Assembly (NCBI GenBank): GCA_036867785.1
Contig: CP145409.1
Location: forward strand, 1,116,001 to 1,180,000
DNA from: Plasmodiophora brassicae
Lineage: Eukaryota; Endomyxa: Phytomyxea; Phytomyxea; Plasmodiophorida
Direction of reading: 5' to 3'
Length of the DNA: 64,000 nt
The translations under genes were made by a program, and so were the position numbers. The notes below the pieces were generated by a model. That model had not been told where the DNA came from and made no database searches. It saw only the letters and a program-made list of their open reading frames with translations. The first letter of the stretch is position 1, and each line of letters starts with the position of its first letter. Shown here one piece after another: positions 45,809-54,824 of this stretch.

Positions 45809-47213
45809 TTATTCTTGTAGTTGACGTCTGCTCGAACCTGGCCTGGACCGTGTGCCTTCGTACCTTTCAGCTACCGTCGCTGTGCCATGACTGGGCCTCC
45901 TTCTACCAGCATCCTCGCCGTCCGAATCTGCTGGTTCCCTGATCAGATCCATTCCAGGTGGGCGTAATGAAAACGGTACCTTCAAACGTATACCGGACAG
46001 GGCGTGTTGTCGACCGCCTCCCATCTACAATGTTGCTGTACGACAGGTCGAGGCCCAGAGCGAGGCCTTGACGTTTCAGACGCTGCGCTTTACGTTCCTC
46101 GGCCTCAATCCGGGCGAGTTCCGCTGGGATCAGCTCCGTCTTTAAAACGTTGCACAGTTTACCAAGCAACGGGTCAGCACCGTCCGCATCGGCATGCGCT
46201 AACGCGACCAGTTCATCGACGGTCTTCGCCTCCAGAGTCATCGTCACCGACCCAGAGTCTGGCTCGGGTGCATGCTGCCGATACACGCGACTGCATTGCC
46301 GGTTCGACGCGTCCGGGAACAACCAGTACAAATTGCCCCGAGCGTCTTCGCCAAGCGGACTGTCCCGTAACTCGCAGGACGCTGCGCCAGGTGCGTCAGA
46401 ACCGCCCGTAAGCTGGCAGACGCGCGTCGCGATACCTCTTGCAACAAAGTCCTGGATCTCGAAGCTCGACTGGGCGCACCAGTCGCACAGGTTCGATAGA
46501 ATCAACAGCTGCAGACGGCGTGCTCAGATCGCGGCGCGTAACGAACCCGATGCGCAGTCAACCTTCGCGTACGGCGACATGGAGTGCACGTCGGCCTGCC
46601 ACTGATCGAGAATGGGCCCTCGTTTCCTGCCGGCACGCGGATCGTCAACCAGCGACTGATACGTCTCATCGTCGTCATGGTTCGGATCGGCGAATCCGAC
46701 GAACTGCGACCGCATGTCCTTCACGATCTTATGCACACAGGATTGCCACTGGTCGGGCCTACGGTCCAAGTCAAACATGCGATTATAAGACGCATGTACA
46801 TAGGGGAAACTGACTGACTTCAACGCCTCTTTCCTGTTCTGTCCTAAGAATATGCATCGGGCGACCAAATCGACATATAGCGGGTCGTCACGGGAGAACA
46901 GGATCGACTGTTCCAATTCGAGGAACGAGAACGGCGGCATATTAAGAACCGTCGCGAACGCCCTACAGAACGACAGGATGTTCGCGAATTCCGCAGTGCC
47001 ACCCACGTCTACAATCGGGACATCGTCTGCGGGCCCCGGGGCCACAGCCGGCTCAGGCACGTCCACAACCTCAACCGTTACGTCATTCTGCACGTCGTCC
47101 TCGTCCTCGTCCTCGTCCTCGCCATCGTCGACAACGTCGTCCTCGTACTCGGACCCGGACGACATGGCGCTGCTGGACTCGGGGCCCGTGTCGTCGTGAT
47201 CGACGTGTTCCAT
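45809..47213 (-). CDS. DDT/WHIM-domain chromatin protein (RSF1/CECR2-like)
   Basis: Three exons. Start MEHVDHDDTGPESSSAMSSG, an acidic run (GEDEDEDEDDVQND), the DDT domain (NILSFCRAFATVLNMPPFSF, LELEQSIL). A WHIM-like part follows (SPYAK then, across a 54-nt intron, LLILSNLCDWCAQSS; SPLGEDARGNLYWLFPDASN with RVYRQ). After a 49-nt intron the end is ADSDGEDAGRRRPSHGTATV to SSRRQLQE. DDT plus PLG.D..GN.YW is the fingerprint of ISWI-partner proteins that set nucleosome spacing. No PHD or bromodomain is visible, so it is a minimal member. Its ATG lies only 12 bp from the next gene's ATG. Confidence 0.8.
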
Positions 47214-47225
47214 CACAACGCCAAA
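47214..47225. promoter_or_regulatory. 12-bp divergent gap between two start codons
   Basis: The minus-strand DDT gene starts at 47213 and the plus-strand small gene at 47226. No promoter fits in 12 bp, so each gene's promoter and leader must lie inside the other's coding sequence, or one of the starts is further in. Confidence 0.5.
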
Positions 47226-47447
47226 ATGTCCGTGCGCAGCCGCGTGCAGCTCGCCGACGGCGCCGTCCCGTTCGCCCTCGACCTGCCTGTCCCCGCCAGC
47301 ACCGAGCACGATCTATCGGCACTGATTGCCGCTGTACGCCTGGCGCGCGAGCAGACCCGCCAGTTCTTCAACGACGAGCTCGCGCGCACCGACCCGACCT
47401 GGACCACGAAACGAGCGAAACCGGCTGACGAGGACGGCAACGAATGA
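47226..47447 (+). CDS. Small protein, possibly KEOPS subunit Gon7-like
   Basis: A 73-residue frame: MSVRSRVQLADGAVPFALDL then PVPASTEHDLSALIAAVRLA, REQTRQFFNDELAR and KRAKPADEDGNE. The layout of short strands, a helix of the form LS.L...V..A+E....F, and an acidic disordered tail resembles Gon7/C14orf142, the smallest KEOPS (tRNA t6A) subunit. The similarity is loose and I would not stake much on it. A short gene with well-behaved composition and a clean stop is favoured over chance because the opposite frame is only the upstream stretch of the DDT gene. Confidence 0.45.
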   Translation: MSVRSRVQLADGAVPFALDLPVPASTEHDLSALIAAVRLAREQTRQFFNDELARTDPTWTTKRAKPADEDGNE

Positions 47448-47472
47448 AATGGGCAAACCGCACACGATTTTC

Positions 47473-49710
47473 TTAGTGGCTGTGGTCGTCGTTGGTTTTC
47501 GACAAGAGGTAGTGCTGGTGCTCAGGGCGCTCGTCACAACGGACGCGGACGTTGAGCTGTTTCATGACGCCTGGGCACGGGTCCTCGCCGAACGACTCGT
47601 CGTTGGCCTCGATCCAGCAGGAATGCTCGCCGAGGCAGTTCTGCTCGATAACGGCCTGCGACGTCACCGCGTGGCACCCTCGGTCGATGACGTCGCCGTC
47701 CGGCGTGCCGTACGACGCGAACACGACCTCGGTGATGACCTGCGACGGCTTCGGGCACGTGAACAGCCCGACGACCGCGTCGCTCGTATCGGTATGCGTT
47801 CCATGCGAGTGATGCCGTTGCCGCATCGACAGCGCTAAGTCCGCGGTGTGACGCGGCTTGCAGCGCGCCACGACCCGCAGCTGCTTCGTAACGCTTGGGC
47901 ACGGGTCCTCCGGGTGGAACGCATCCCCTGGGCGGTCATCGGACGCCGCGAACGTGCACTTGTGCTTGCCGATGCAGCGGCTCCACACAACGGACATGGA
48001 GCGCGGGTGGTGGCACGTCGGGTTGATCGTCCTGGCCAACGGCGAGCTGTGCGCGACGGGCGCGCCGAACGACGCGAACACGATATGGTCGATAACCTGC
48101 CCTTCAGCGCACTCCAACGAGAACTCGTCGTCCTCGCCGGCCATGACCAGCAGGTCGTCGTCGCCGCGGGTGCTGCACCTGGCGACCGCACGAAGCTGTT
48201 TCGTCGTGGTCGGGCACGGGTCGTGGACGCTGCCGAACACGTCGGTGCAGTGGTCATCGCCAGCCACGAACGAACACGACTGGCGACCGACGCAGCGGCT
48301 CCAGACGGCCTCCATCGAGTTCGGGTAGTGGCACTTCGGGTCGATTGTCGTGAATCGCGCCGGGGTCGTCGCCGGCGTCCCGTACGTGGCGAACTCGATG
48401 CGGTCGATGACCTGGCCTTGCCCGCACTGCAATGTGAACGTCTGGTCCTCGGCGGCGGCACCGTTGACGGTGACGTCGAGCGACGGATCGCACCCCTCCA
48501 GGCATCGATGCTCGGTGCACTCCGCGAGCACGTTCATGTGCTTGTGGTCGAACGGGCACGGGTCGCCCAGGAACGCATCGTTCCAGGCGACAATGCTGCA
48601 GTTACGTTGGCCAACGCAGGCGCGTTCCACGATCGGCAACGCATGCGGCGAGTCGCAGACGGCATCGGGCACGCCACCCTTCGGCAGGCCGAACGACGCG
48701 AACAGGATCCGGGAGATGACCTGGTCGGGTCGGGGGCACTGTAGGAGCAACGGGGCAGCATAGCGCCCCTGGCCGCTGCACGACTCGTGGACGAACTCGT
48801 CAGCGAACCCGGCAACGACGACGCCGTAGTCGTCGGGGCGACGTCCGCATCGGGCGACGACGACCAGCGCGTTCGTGCCCGATTGCGTTGGGCATGGGTC
48901 GGCGAACAGGGCGGCCGGATCGCCAATGGTGCATGAGTGCTGACCCACGCAGGCGCCGTACACGACGGGCGTCGACGTCGGGTGATGACAGTTCGGGTTC
49001 ACGATCGGGTCGCCTTGGTAGGTGGTCGGCTGCCCGTACGACGCGAACTGGATCTCCTCGATGATCTGGTCGTTCTCGGGGCAGGTCAGCGTGAACGGTG
49101 AGCCGGCGTTCGCCGAGGCACTGACGATCGCCGAACATTCGCTGGACGGGTACTCGCAGATCGGTTGTGCCAACGCCTTCGTGCCCTCGCAATCGGTGGC
49201 GTCGTGCGTCATGAACTCGGCTTCGGTGACGAGGATGGAGCACGACGTGTGCCCGGCGCATCGGTTCCAGAGGACGTCCTTGGCGTTGGGCGAGATACAC
49301 GCCGGGTTGTCCATGACGACCGAGTCGATACCGGTGATGACCTTGCCGTCGCCGCATGACATGGTGAGGACCGTTGGTGGTGGAGGCCCGCACACGAACG
49401 TGATCTCCAGCTCCTTAAGGCGGCCAGAGCACGTTTCGCCGAAGACGGCGTTGGTCGCCGACACCTTGCAGGTATGCTGGCCTAGGCACAGGCTTGATAC
49501 AATCTGCACCTGCTTCTTCGCCTGGGCGTTGGACAACGGGCAGAAACATGCCGAATACGACACGGTGGCGATCCCGGTGATGACATTCTTCGCTCCCGGA
49601 CACGTCAGGACGGCAACGCTGTTCTCGACCGCTACTGCTACGCAGGCATCCGCTCGACGTCCCAACGCGGCCGCCATGATGACCACCAGCAACGCCATCA
49701 ACCTTGCCAT
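47473..49710 (-). CDS. Secreted lectin with seven SUEL/rhamnose-binding domains
   Basis: One uninterrupted exon of 745 residues. Start MARLMALLVVIMAAALGRRA, a signal peptide. Seven tandem domains of about 85-100 residues follow. Domains 3-7 hold the SUEL (galactose/rhamnose-binding lectin) marks IQFASYGQP, ILFASFGLP, IEFATYGTP, IVFASFGAP and VVFASYGTP. Each has CVGQ.SC / CIGKHKC / CLGEHSCWI in the middle and a DPCP near the end before a final R.RC. Domains 1-2 are diverged and lack FASYG. No membrane helix follows; the C-terminus is His/Asp-rich (EHQHYLLSKTNDDHSH). It likely binds terminal galactose or rhamnose on surfaces outside the cell. Intron-free, unlike its neighbours. Confidence 0.93.
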   Translation of the reverse strand: MARLMALLVVIMAAALGRRADACVAVAVENSVAVLTCPGAKNVITGIATVSYSACFCPLSNAQAKKQVQIVSSLCLGQHTCKVSATNAVFGETCSGRLKELEITFVCGPPPPTVLTMSCGDGKVITGIDSVVMDNPACISPNAKDVLWNRCAGHTSCSILVTEAEFMTHDATDCEGTKALAQPICEYPSSECSAIVSASANAGSPFTLTCPENDQIIEEIQFASYGQPTTYQGDPIVNPNCHHPTSTPVVYGACVGQHSCTIGDPAALFADPCPTQSGTNALVVVARCGRRPDDYGVVVAGFADEFVHESCSGQGRYAAPLLLQCPRPDQVISRILFASFGLPKGGVPDAVCDSPHALPIVERACVGQRNCSIVAWNDAFLGDPCPFDHKHMNVLAECTEHRCLEGCDPSLDVTVNGAAAEDQTFTLQCGQGQVIDRIEFATYGTPATTPARFTTIDPKCHYPNSMEAVWSRCVGRQSCSFVAGDDHCTDVFGSVHDPCPTTTKQLRAVARCSTRGDDDLLVMAGEDDEFSLECAEGQVIDHIVFASFGAPVAHSSPLARTINPTCHHPRSMSVVWSRCIGKHKCTFAASDDRPGDAFHPEDPCPSVTKQLRVVARCKPRHTADLALSMRQRHHSHGTHTDTSDAVVGLFTCPKPSQVITEVVFASYGTPDGDVIDRGCHAVTSQAVIEQNCLGEHSCWIEANDESFGEDPCPGVMKQLNVRVRCDERPEHQHYLLSKTNDDHSH

Positions 49711-50097
49711 TGTTATGCTCCTGTCGATCTCTCTCGTTGAGAAAAAACGTCTATTTGGGAATGTTGGGTTGGATCGTGCAGGCGTCGCGTGTCCTATGGG
49801 GTAGCAGACGAGAAGCACGCGCTCTTATCCAACCGAAACGAATCTTGAGTTCCAGATTCGGCCGCCGATCCTGGCGTGCGTGCCATCGGGCAGGAATCCA
49901 TCGCCGAGCTGCCAGTATGGCGACCCTGAACTCGGGTTACCCTTGACCAGCGTCAGGGCTTGATGCAAAGCGACGTCCCAATAACAAACGTCTCGACCGA
50001 ACAATTGTCGTCCAGTCACGTGACGAAGTCATGCGCGGCAAAAACCAGCCCCTCGACTCCATTCGACCGCATTCGGTATATTTTACGTCCAGTGGGA
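49711..50097. promoter_or_regulatory. Divergent region between the SUEL lectin and the DsbA-like gene
   Basis: 387 bp between two outward-facing genes for secreted proteins. An in-frame upstream ATG (49962) could extend the DsbA-like protein by about 45 residues without a clear domain. A minus-strand frame at 49825-50019 lacks an ATG and is not called. Confidence 0.35.
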
Positions 50098-50891
50098 ATG
50101 TTGCTCATCGTTGGGGCTGTCGTGGTGTTGGCGTGCGTCCGGACGGCGGAAGGGCAGGCGCCTATCCCGGCGCGACCGGACGGGTGGGCGGTGGGGCCGC
50201 CGGGTGCACCGGTCGTCGTCGACATGTTTCTCGATTTGATGTGCCCCGACTGCCGAGCGGACGACCCGATCATCACGCAGCTGGCGCGGCATTATGGCGA
50301 TCGCGTTCGGATCGTGTACCACGTGTTTCCGTTGCCGTATCATCGCAATGCGTTCGCGATGGCTCAACTGGCACATTACATCGGCAATCGCTTGAACACG
50401 ACTGGGTTTCTGGTACGATGCCGCGACGGCGTCACGTCTGCTTGAGCGTGCGCTAAGCAGGCCACAGAAATGGAAAACAGGCGCCTTCGCAGTTCAGGAT
50501 TCATTTGGAAACCAAGCCACCTCAGGTCTGTCGCAAGACGATGTTAATAGCCGGTTGGCGGACGTTGTCGGTACGTATCGTGCGTCATTCATCGTATGCC
50601 TTGGTGGTGGTGGGCTGACTCACGTTAGCTCAACACGTTGGAATCGACAAGGAGTCGGCGTTGGCCGCTCTGAAGGACGGGCAGTTTGATTGGGCGACTC
50701 GCGTGTCCTGGAAGTACGCCTGCTCCCGAGCTGTATCGGGAACACCGACGTACCTCGTGAACGGAGTGAACGCTTTCAGTAATGAGCAGAGGACGCTGGA
50801 CGCTTGGATTGCATTAATTGATGGGCTTCTGCTCGGAAGTGGGCACAAGTCGCTCTCAGGCGATAATGAACGGACGACAGCATCGTCTTGA
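50098..50891 (+). CDS. Secreted DsbA-like thioredoxin-fold protein
   Basis: Three exons joined by two short introns. Start MLLIVGAVVVLACVRTAEGQ, a signal peptide; then GWAVGPPGAPVVVDMFLDLM with the CPDC active site directly after, DDPIITQLARHYGDRVRIVY, HVFPLPYHRNAFAMAQLAHY, KWKTGAFAVQDSFGNQAT and, in the last exon, VSWKYACSRAVSGTPTYLVN (cis-Pro in GTPT). That is the Thioredoxin_4/DsbA plan with a helical insertion. It probably makes or isomerises disulfides in the secretory path, or has lost redox duty. The neighbour across the divergent gap is a cysteine-rich secreted lectin, a possible client. Start further upstream not excluded. Confidence 0.8.
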
Positions 50892-51126
50892 AGCAGTCAT
50901 ACCCGGCGGTCCCACATCCATAATCTCGTGTCCGCTCCCAGCTCCATCGGCATGATCAACTTGCTTCGTCATCCGCAGTTTAGAGGCCGTCCCGCTGGAA
51001 ATAGACCACTAGTAGCGAATACTCGATGCTGAGGTCCGCCGATTGGCCCTTTGCTGCATGGCAATGGGTACAGGCCAATGCACGGGCGGTTGCATTGATG
51101 GAACGTTTCGCGGCGAACCGAGTTTA

Positions 51127-52326
51127 TCAATCTATGACCATTCCTGGCGTGGCTACGTTGGCTGTTGAGCCCGCCGATGAACGCAGCGCATCATACTTCT
51201 TTGCATCGTCGTTCGACGTTATGCCGTATCCTGGCTCGCTTTCTGCCTTGTCAAAGTCACCAGCTGCTGCGCCCGCGACCTTCGCAAACCCGTCGTCGGC
51301 TGCTCTATGATCATCCCATTCCAAACGCAATGCTGTGAGTATCAGCCTTTCCAACTCGTCGTCGTCGACATTGATCGTCTTCAGCAATGCTGTCGCTGAC
51401 GTAAAAGGCATCTTGACAATAGCAGGCGCTACGCTCTGTACATAAGCGATCGCGAACCGATACACCCATTCTTGGCCCTGGTGCATGATGAACGCGACGT
51501 CGAACAGTCGAGCGCACTGCCTGACAGGCAGGGCGTAGGCAAACATGGTCAAGAACCATGGCGTCCCGTAACAGAATGGCTCAATGCCTTCTTCGCCAAA
51601 GTACCGCCGGACATCTGGAAGCTTCGACGATATCAGCTGTCCGAGGGTCCTTAGGCACGCTTGAAGCTGGTCCAGGCCGTCAACGTAGAGTGCCTTCATG
51701 TTTAGTCGCTCCATGAAGGCCACGACGATCCAGAACGCCATCTCTTCGTCGTCGCACACGAGCAGGATAAGGCCTGTCACTATGTTCATGCCCTGAACGT
51801 ATCGTACGTCTTTGCCAAGACGATCGGCGAGTGCGTTCAGCAAGCGCGTGAGCTGACCTCGACCTGGGCCTGTAAAGAACCGGTGGTCGGAATAGGTTCG
51901 CGGCACGTCGACCTCAATCTGCCGTATCACTGATTCGTCCTGGTGAGCATTGAAGTATGATGCATAAGATCGCGGTGAGCTGGCCCGGAGGGATGATGCT
52001 CCAGATGCTAACAGCCAAATCGTCGAGCGACATTCGCACGGAATGCCTTTGGCTAATAGGCGCTGTACGGCGACAAGGTTTGATACGCGCCAGTGGTCGA
52101 CAGTCTTCTCAGAGATGGCGATTTCACGCCATTGCAGTGCAAGCTGCGCATCAGCAATGGACTGAATCGTTAAGCGCGATAAGGTGATCGGCGCCACGTT
52201 CGGCACCCTGAATCCGTACTCGTCGAGGAGCGTCACGGCCACCTTTTCTGGGACCAGCTGCATCTGCTCTCGTTCGGGATGCACTGCAACATCGTTGTCT
52301 GCGCAACGACAATGGCATGCCCCCAT
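51127..52326 (-). CDS. TBC-domain Rab GTPase-activating protein
   Basis: One exon of about 400 residues. Start MGACHCRCADNDVAVHPERE at 52326; ATG 52263 (MQLVPEKVAVTLLDEYGFRV) is equally possible. The TBC domain has KGIPCECRSTIWLLASG, then the arginine finger IEVDVPRTY and the glutamine finger KDVRYVQGMNIVTG, DEEMAFWIVVAFMERLN and PCYGTPWFLTMFAY-like (EPFCYGTPWFLTMFAYALPV) and LFDVAFIMHQGQEWVYRFAI. Both catalytic residues are present, so it should switch off a Rab; the partner is unknown. No other domain is visible. The promoter side abuts copia fragments 73 bp or more away. Confidence 0.9.
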   Translation of the reverse strand: MGACHCRCADNDVAVHPEREQMQLVPEKVAVTLLDEYGFRVPNVAPITLSRLTIQSIADAQLALQWREIAISEKTVDHWRVSNLVAVQRLLAKGIPCECRSTIWLLASGASSLRASSPRSYASYFNAHQDESVIRQIEVDVPRTYSDHRFFTGPGRGQLTRLLNALADRLGKDVRYVQGMNIVTGLILLVCDDEEMAFWIVVAFMERLNMKALYVDGLDQLQACLRTLGQLISSKLPDVRRYFGEEGIEPFCYGTPWFLTMFAYALPVRQCARLFDVAFIMHQGQEWVYRFAIAYVQSVAPAIVKMPFTSATALLKTINVDDDELERLILTALRLEWDDHRAADDGFAKVAGAAAGDFDKAESEPGYGITSNDDAKKYDALRSSAGSTANVATPGMVID

Positions 52327-52398
52327 GCACCGACCTTCCCCTATTGCAGTCCAAATTATCAAGCACAGGCGTACGTTGCGATCGCAGGCTGAAATAGT

Positions 52399-53480
52399 CT
52401 ACAGTAATCCCACCCATCTTGTTAGTAGAAACAGCCTTGAGGGTGCACCTTTGGACGGTTCCACAGGGTCACGGGTGCGTGTCTTGACTCCCCCCTCGAC
52501 CGGACATGGTCGTCTGACGCAGCCGATTCTTTCTCGGAGCTCCTCGAACTTGATCTTTCCCAGGGCTTTGGTGAAGATGTCCGCGAGGTTATCACTGGAG
52601 CGCACATACGAGATTCGCAATTGGCCGTCAGCCACTTGGTCCCGGACGTAATGGTGTCGGATGTCGATGTGCTTCATCTTACTGTGGTTCACAGCGTTGT
52701 TGGCGAAGGCAATAGCACCTTGGTTGTCAACGAAGAGGTCCGTCGGATGGGTTTGTGGAAAACCAATTTCGCCGAGGACAGACCGTAGCCAGACTGTCTC
52801 AGCCGCTGCTTGGGAGGATGCCACCGTTTCCGCTTCACACGACGACAGGGCCGTCGAACGTTCCTTTTGTGTCTCAAACGTATCCTGCGCTACCTCAACG
52901 GCACCCGTGACTACGGTCTACTCTACCGTCGTACACCAAATCAAACCGACCCTGTCCTCCAGGCGTACTCCGACTCTGACTGGGCTGGAGACCTTGACAC
53001 TCGACATTCCACCAGCGGCTACATTGTCTTCCTGAACGGCTGCCCCATCTCGTATAAGACAACAAAGCAACGTTCGACGGCCCTGTCGTTGTGTGAAGCG
53101 GAAACGGTGGCATCTTCCCAAGCAGCGGCTGAGACAGTCTGGCTACGGTCTGTCCTCGGCGAAATTGGTTTTCCACAAACCCATCCGACGGACCTCTTCG
53201 TTGACAACCAAGGTGCTATTGCCTTCGCCAACAACGCTGTGAACCACAGTAAGATGAAGCACATCGACATCCGACACCATTACGTCCGGGACCAAGTGGC
53301 TGACGGCCAATTGCGAATCTCGTATGTGCGCTCCAGTGATAACCTCGCGGACATCTTCACCAAAGCCCTGGGAAAGATCAAGTTCGAGGAGCTCCGAGAA
53401 AGAATCGGCTGCGTCAGACGACCATGTCCGGTCGAGGGGGGGGGGAGTCAAGACACACTATCCCGGGTGGGACTTGCGTG
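52399..53480. mobile_element. Two inverted pieces of a Ty1/copia LTR retrotransposon (fossil)
   Basis: The RNase H and C-terminal end of a copia-type pol polyprotein appears on the plus strand (about 52865-53448) and again, shorter, on the minus strand (about 52476-52866), so the two lie head to head with a near-identical inverted section of roughly 380 bp. Typical copia RNase H blocks are SDSDWAGDLDTRHSTSG, SYKTTKQ and SDNLADIFTKAL. A G-rich polypurine tract sits just past each coding end, then a little LTR-side sequence. Gag, protease, integrase and most of the reverse transcriptase are missing, so the element is broken. The high identity of the copies suggests a recent origin. Confidence 0.85.
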
Positions 53481-53529
53481 ATGCCGTAGCGGAGTCCGTG
53501 AAGTCCGTCAGGTCTCTCAACGCTGGGCG

Positions 53530-54218
53530 ATGACCACCAGGTTTGCACGAACTGGGAGCCACTGCGTCCGCAACCCAACCGGCAAGGGTCCTGCCCACCT
53601 GAACAAGGTCGCATTCAAGCATAATGACAACAGTGGATTGTCCAAATTGATAATGGCAATTCCCATCCGAGGGGTCTGCGCACGATGCTACGACATTATC
53701 GGTGCAGCTGGTGCCGCGCCACCTGTGAACCGGTCTGACATGTCTTTGCAGAGTGGAAGAAGACGTTTCGGAAGTATAAGCCGTTGCAGAAGGCGCGTCG
53801 ATGCGATTCCTGTCGAGCAGATTCGGTCACCGCCGCGTACATGGTCATCTGCGACCCCTGCGGTAAACGCCTGCAGTGCTGTACAAAGTGCAAATCAAAG
53901 TTCAGCGAGACATGCCGACTGAAAGAGACCGAATGCGAGACAGCGGCTACCCCAGACGAGATCGAGAAGGCTCTTGCGGGCTTTAAGGAGCGTCGCCGTC
54001 GCGCAATGACAAGAGCAATCGAGAACGGCAGCATGACGCTGGCGCAAGTTCTGGAGATGTGCGATTCCGTTGGCAACCTTCGTATTCGGAATCTGCCGCC
54101 GAAGACACCACCGTCTGATAACGATGAAGACGCTGGTTCCACGGAAGGGTCCGTTGAGAGCGATGCACCGTCCGATGACGGTTACGCCCGCTATAATCGC
54201 GAAGACGTTGATAAATGA
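53530..54218 (+). CDS. C9orf85-like (DUF2039) zinc-binding protein
   Basis: Two exons with a short intron after ARCYDII (53699-53748). Start MTTRFARTGSHCVRNPTGKG, then PAHLNKVAFKHNDNSGLSKL, GVCARCYDII, joined to EWKKTFRKYKPLQKARRCDS, CRADSVTAAYMVICDPC, CTKCK. This matches C9orf85: F+ND...S....... GVC.RC...I.W+..Y.KYKPL..P+.C..C. A Ser/Asp-rich C-terminal tail (SDNDEDAGSTEGSVESDAPS) is added here. Role unknown. The start codon lies about 50 bp after the copia fragment. Confidence 0.85.
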
Positions 54219-54226
54219 AAACGTCG

Positions 54227-54600
54227 CTACTGCTGCGGTGTACTGGTGAGATCGACAACATCGTCGAGGAACGACGCGGTCGAGATCTGGACGAACTCGT
54301 CGAAGTCGATGCGCTTGTCCTGGTTGATATCCGCGTCCCGGAACATCATCCGGATCTGCTTCGGCGTCTTATGCTCGCCCAGTTTCGCCAGCGTCTTCTT
54401 CAGCTCCGCATACGATATGTACCCGTCCTTGTTCTGATCGAACACCTGCCACGCGGTTCATCATTGGTGGCTCCACGTCTGCGGGTTCCCACCTGAAACG
54501 CCGCCTTCATCTGCTGCAACCGCACAGGGTCCAGCACCGACGTCGCAGGCGTCGCCGTTGGTGCAACGGTGCTTTTCCTTGAGCGCGCTGACGCGCCCAT
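54227..54600 (-). CDS. Two-EF-hand calcium-binding protein
   Basis: Two exons with a 47-nt intron. MGASARSRKSTVAPTATPAT is a Ser/Thr-rich start, then RLQQMKAAFQ joins to VFDQNKDGYISYAELKKTLA and RMMFRDADINQDKRIDFDEF, ending FLDDVVDLTSTPQQ. Loops DQNKDGYISYAE and DINQDKRIDFDE have full calcium ligands. About 108 residues; half a calmodulin, with resemblance to calmodulin/centrin N-lobes. Its stop is 8 bp from the stop of the C9orf85-like gene (convergent) and it is divergent from CysRS (224 bp between starts). Confidence 0.85.
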
Positions 54601-54824
54601 GCTTCCCGGTTACAAGTGGCACGTGCCCGAGTAGTGACAGCCCAGATACGGTGCCCCTTGATACGATAGGCCCCGAGCCGGCGCTCCGCGTGGTGGTGGT
54701 GGCACGTTCGCCTAAGGGTGCGCCTTGTGTGATCTGTTGCCGAATCTGCTGGGATCCGACGACGTGGTGGTGGGTGTCCGGGTCCCCCGGTCGGCCGGCT
54801 GGCTTCATTGCGGGGAACGCCGTG

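Noticed and set aside
49825-50019. Minus-strand frame in the gap between the lectin and DsbA-like genes
   Set aside because: No ATG start, overlaps the probable promoter and matches nothing.
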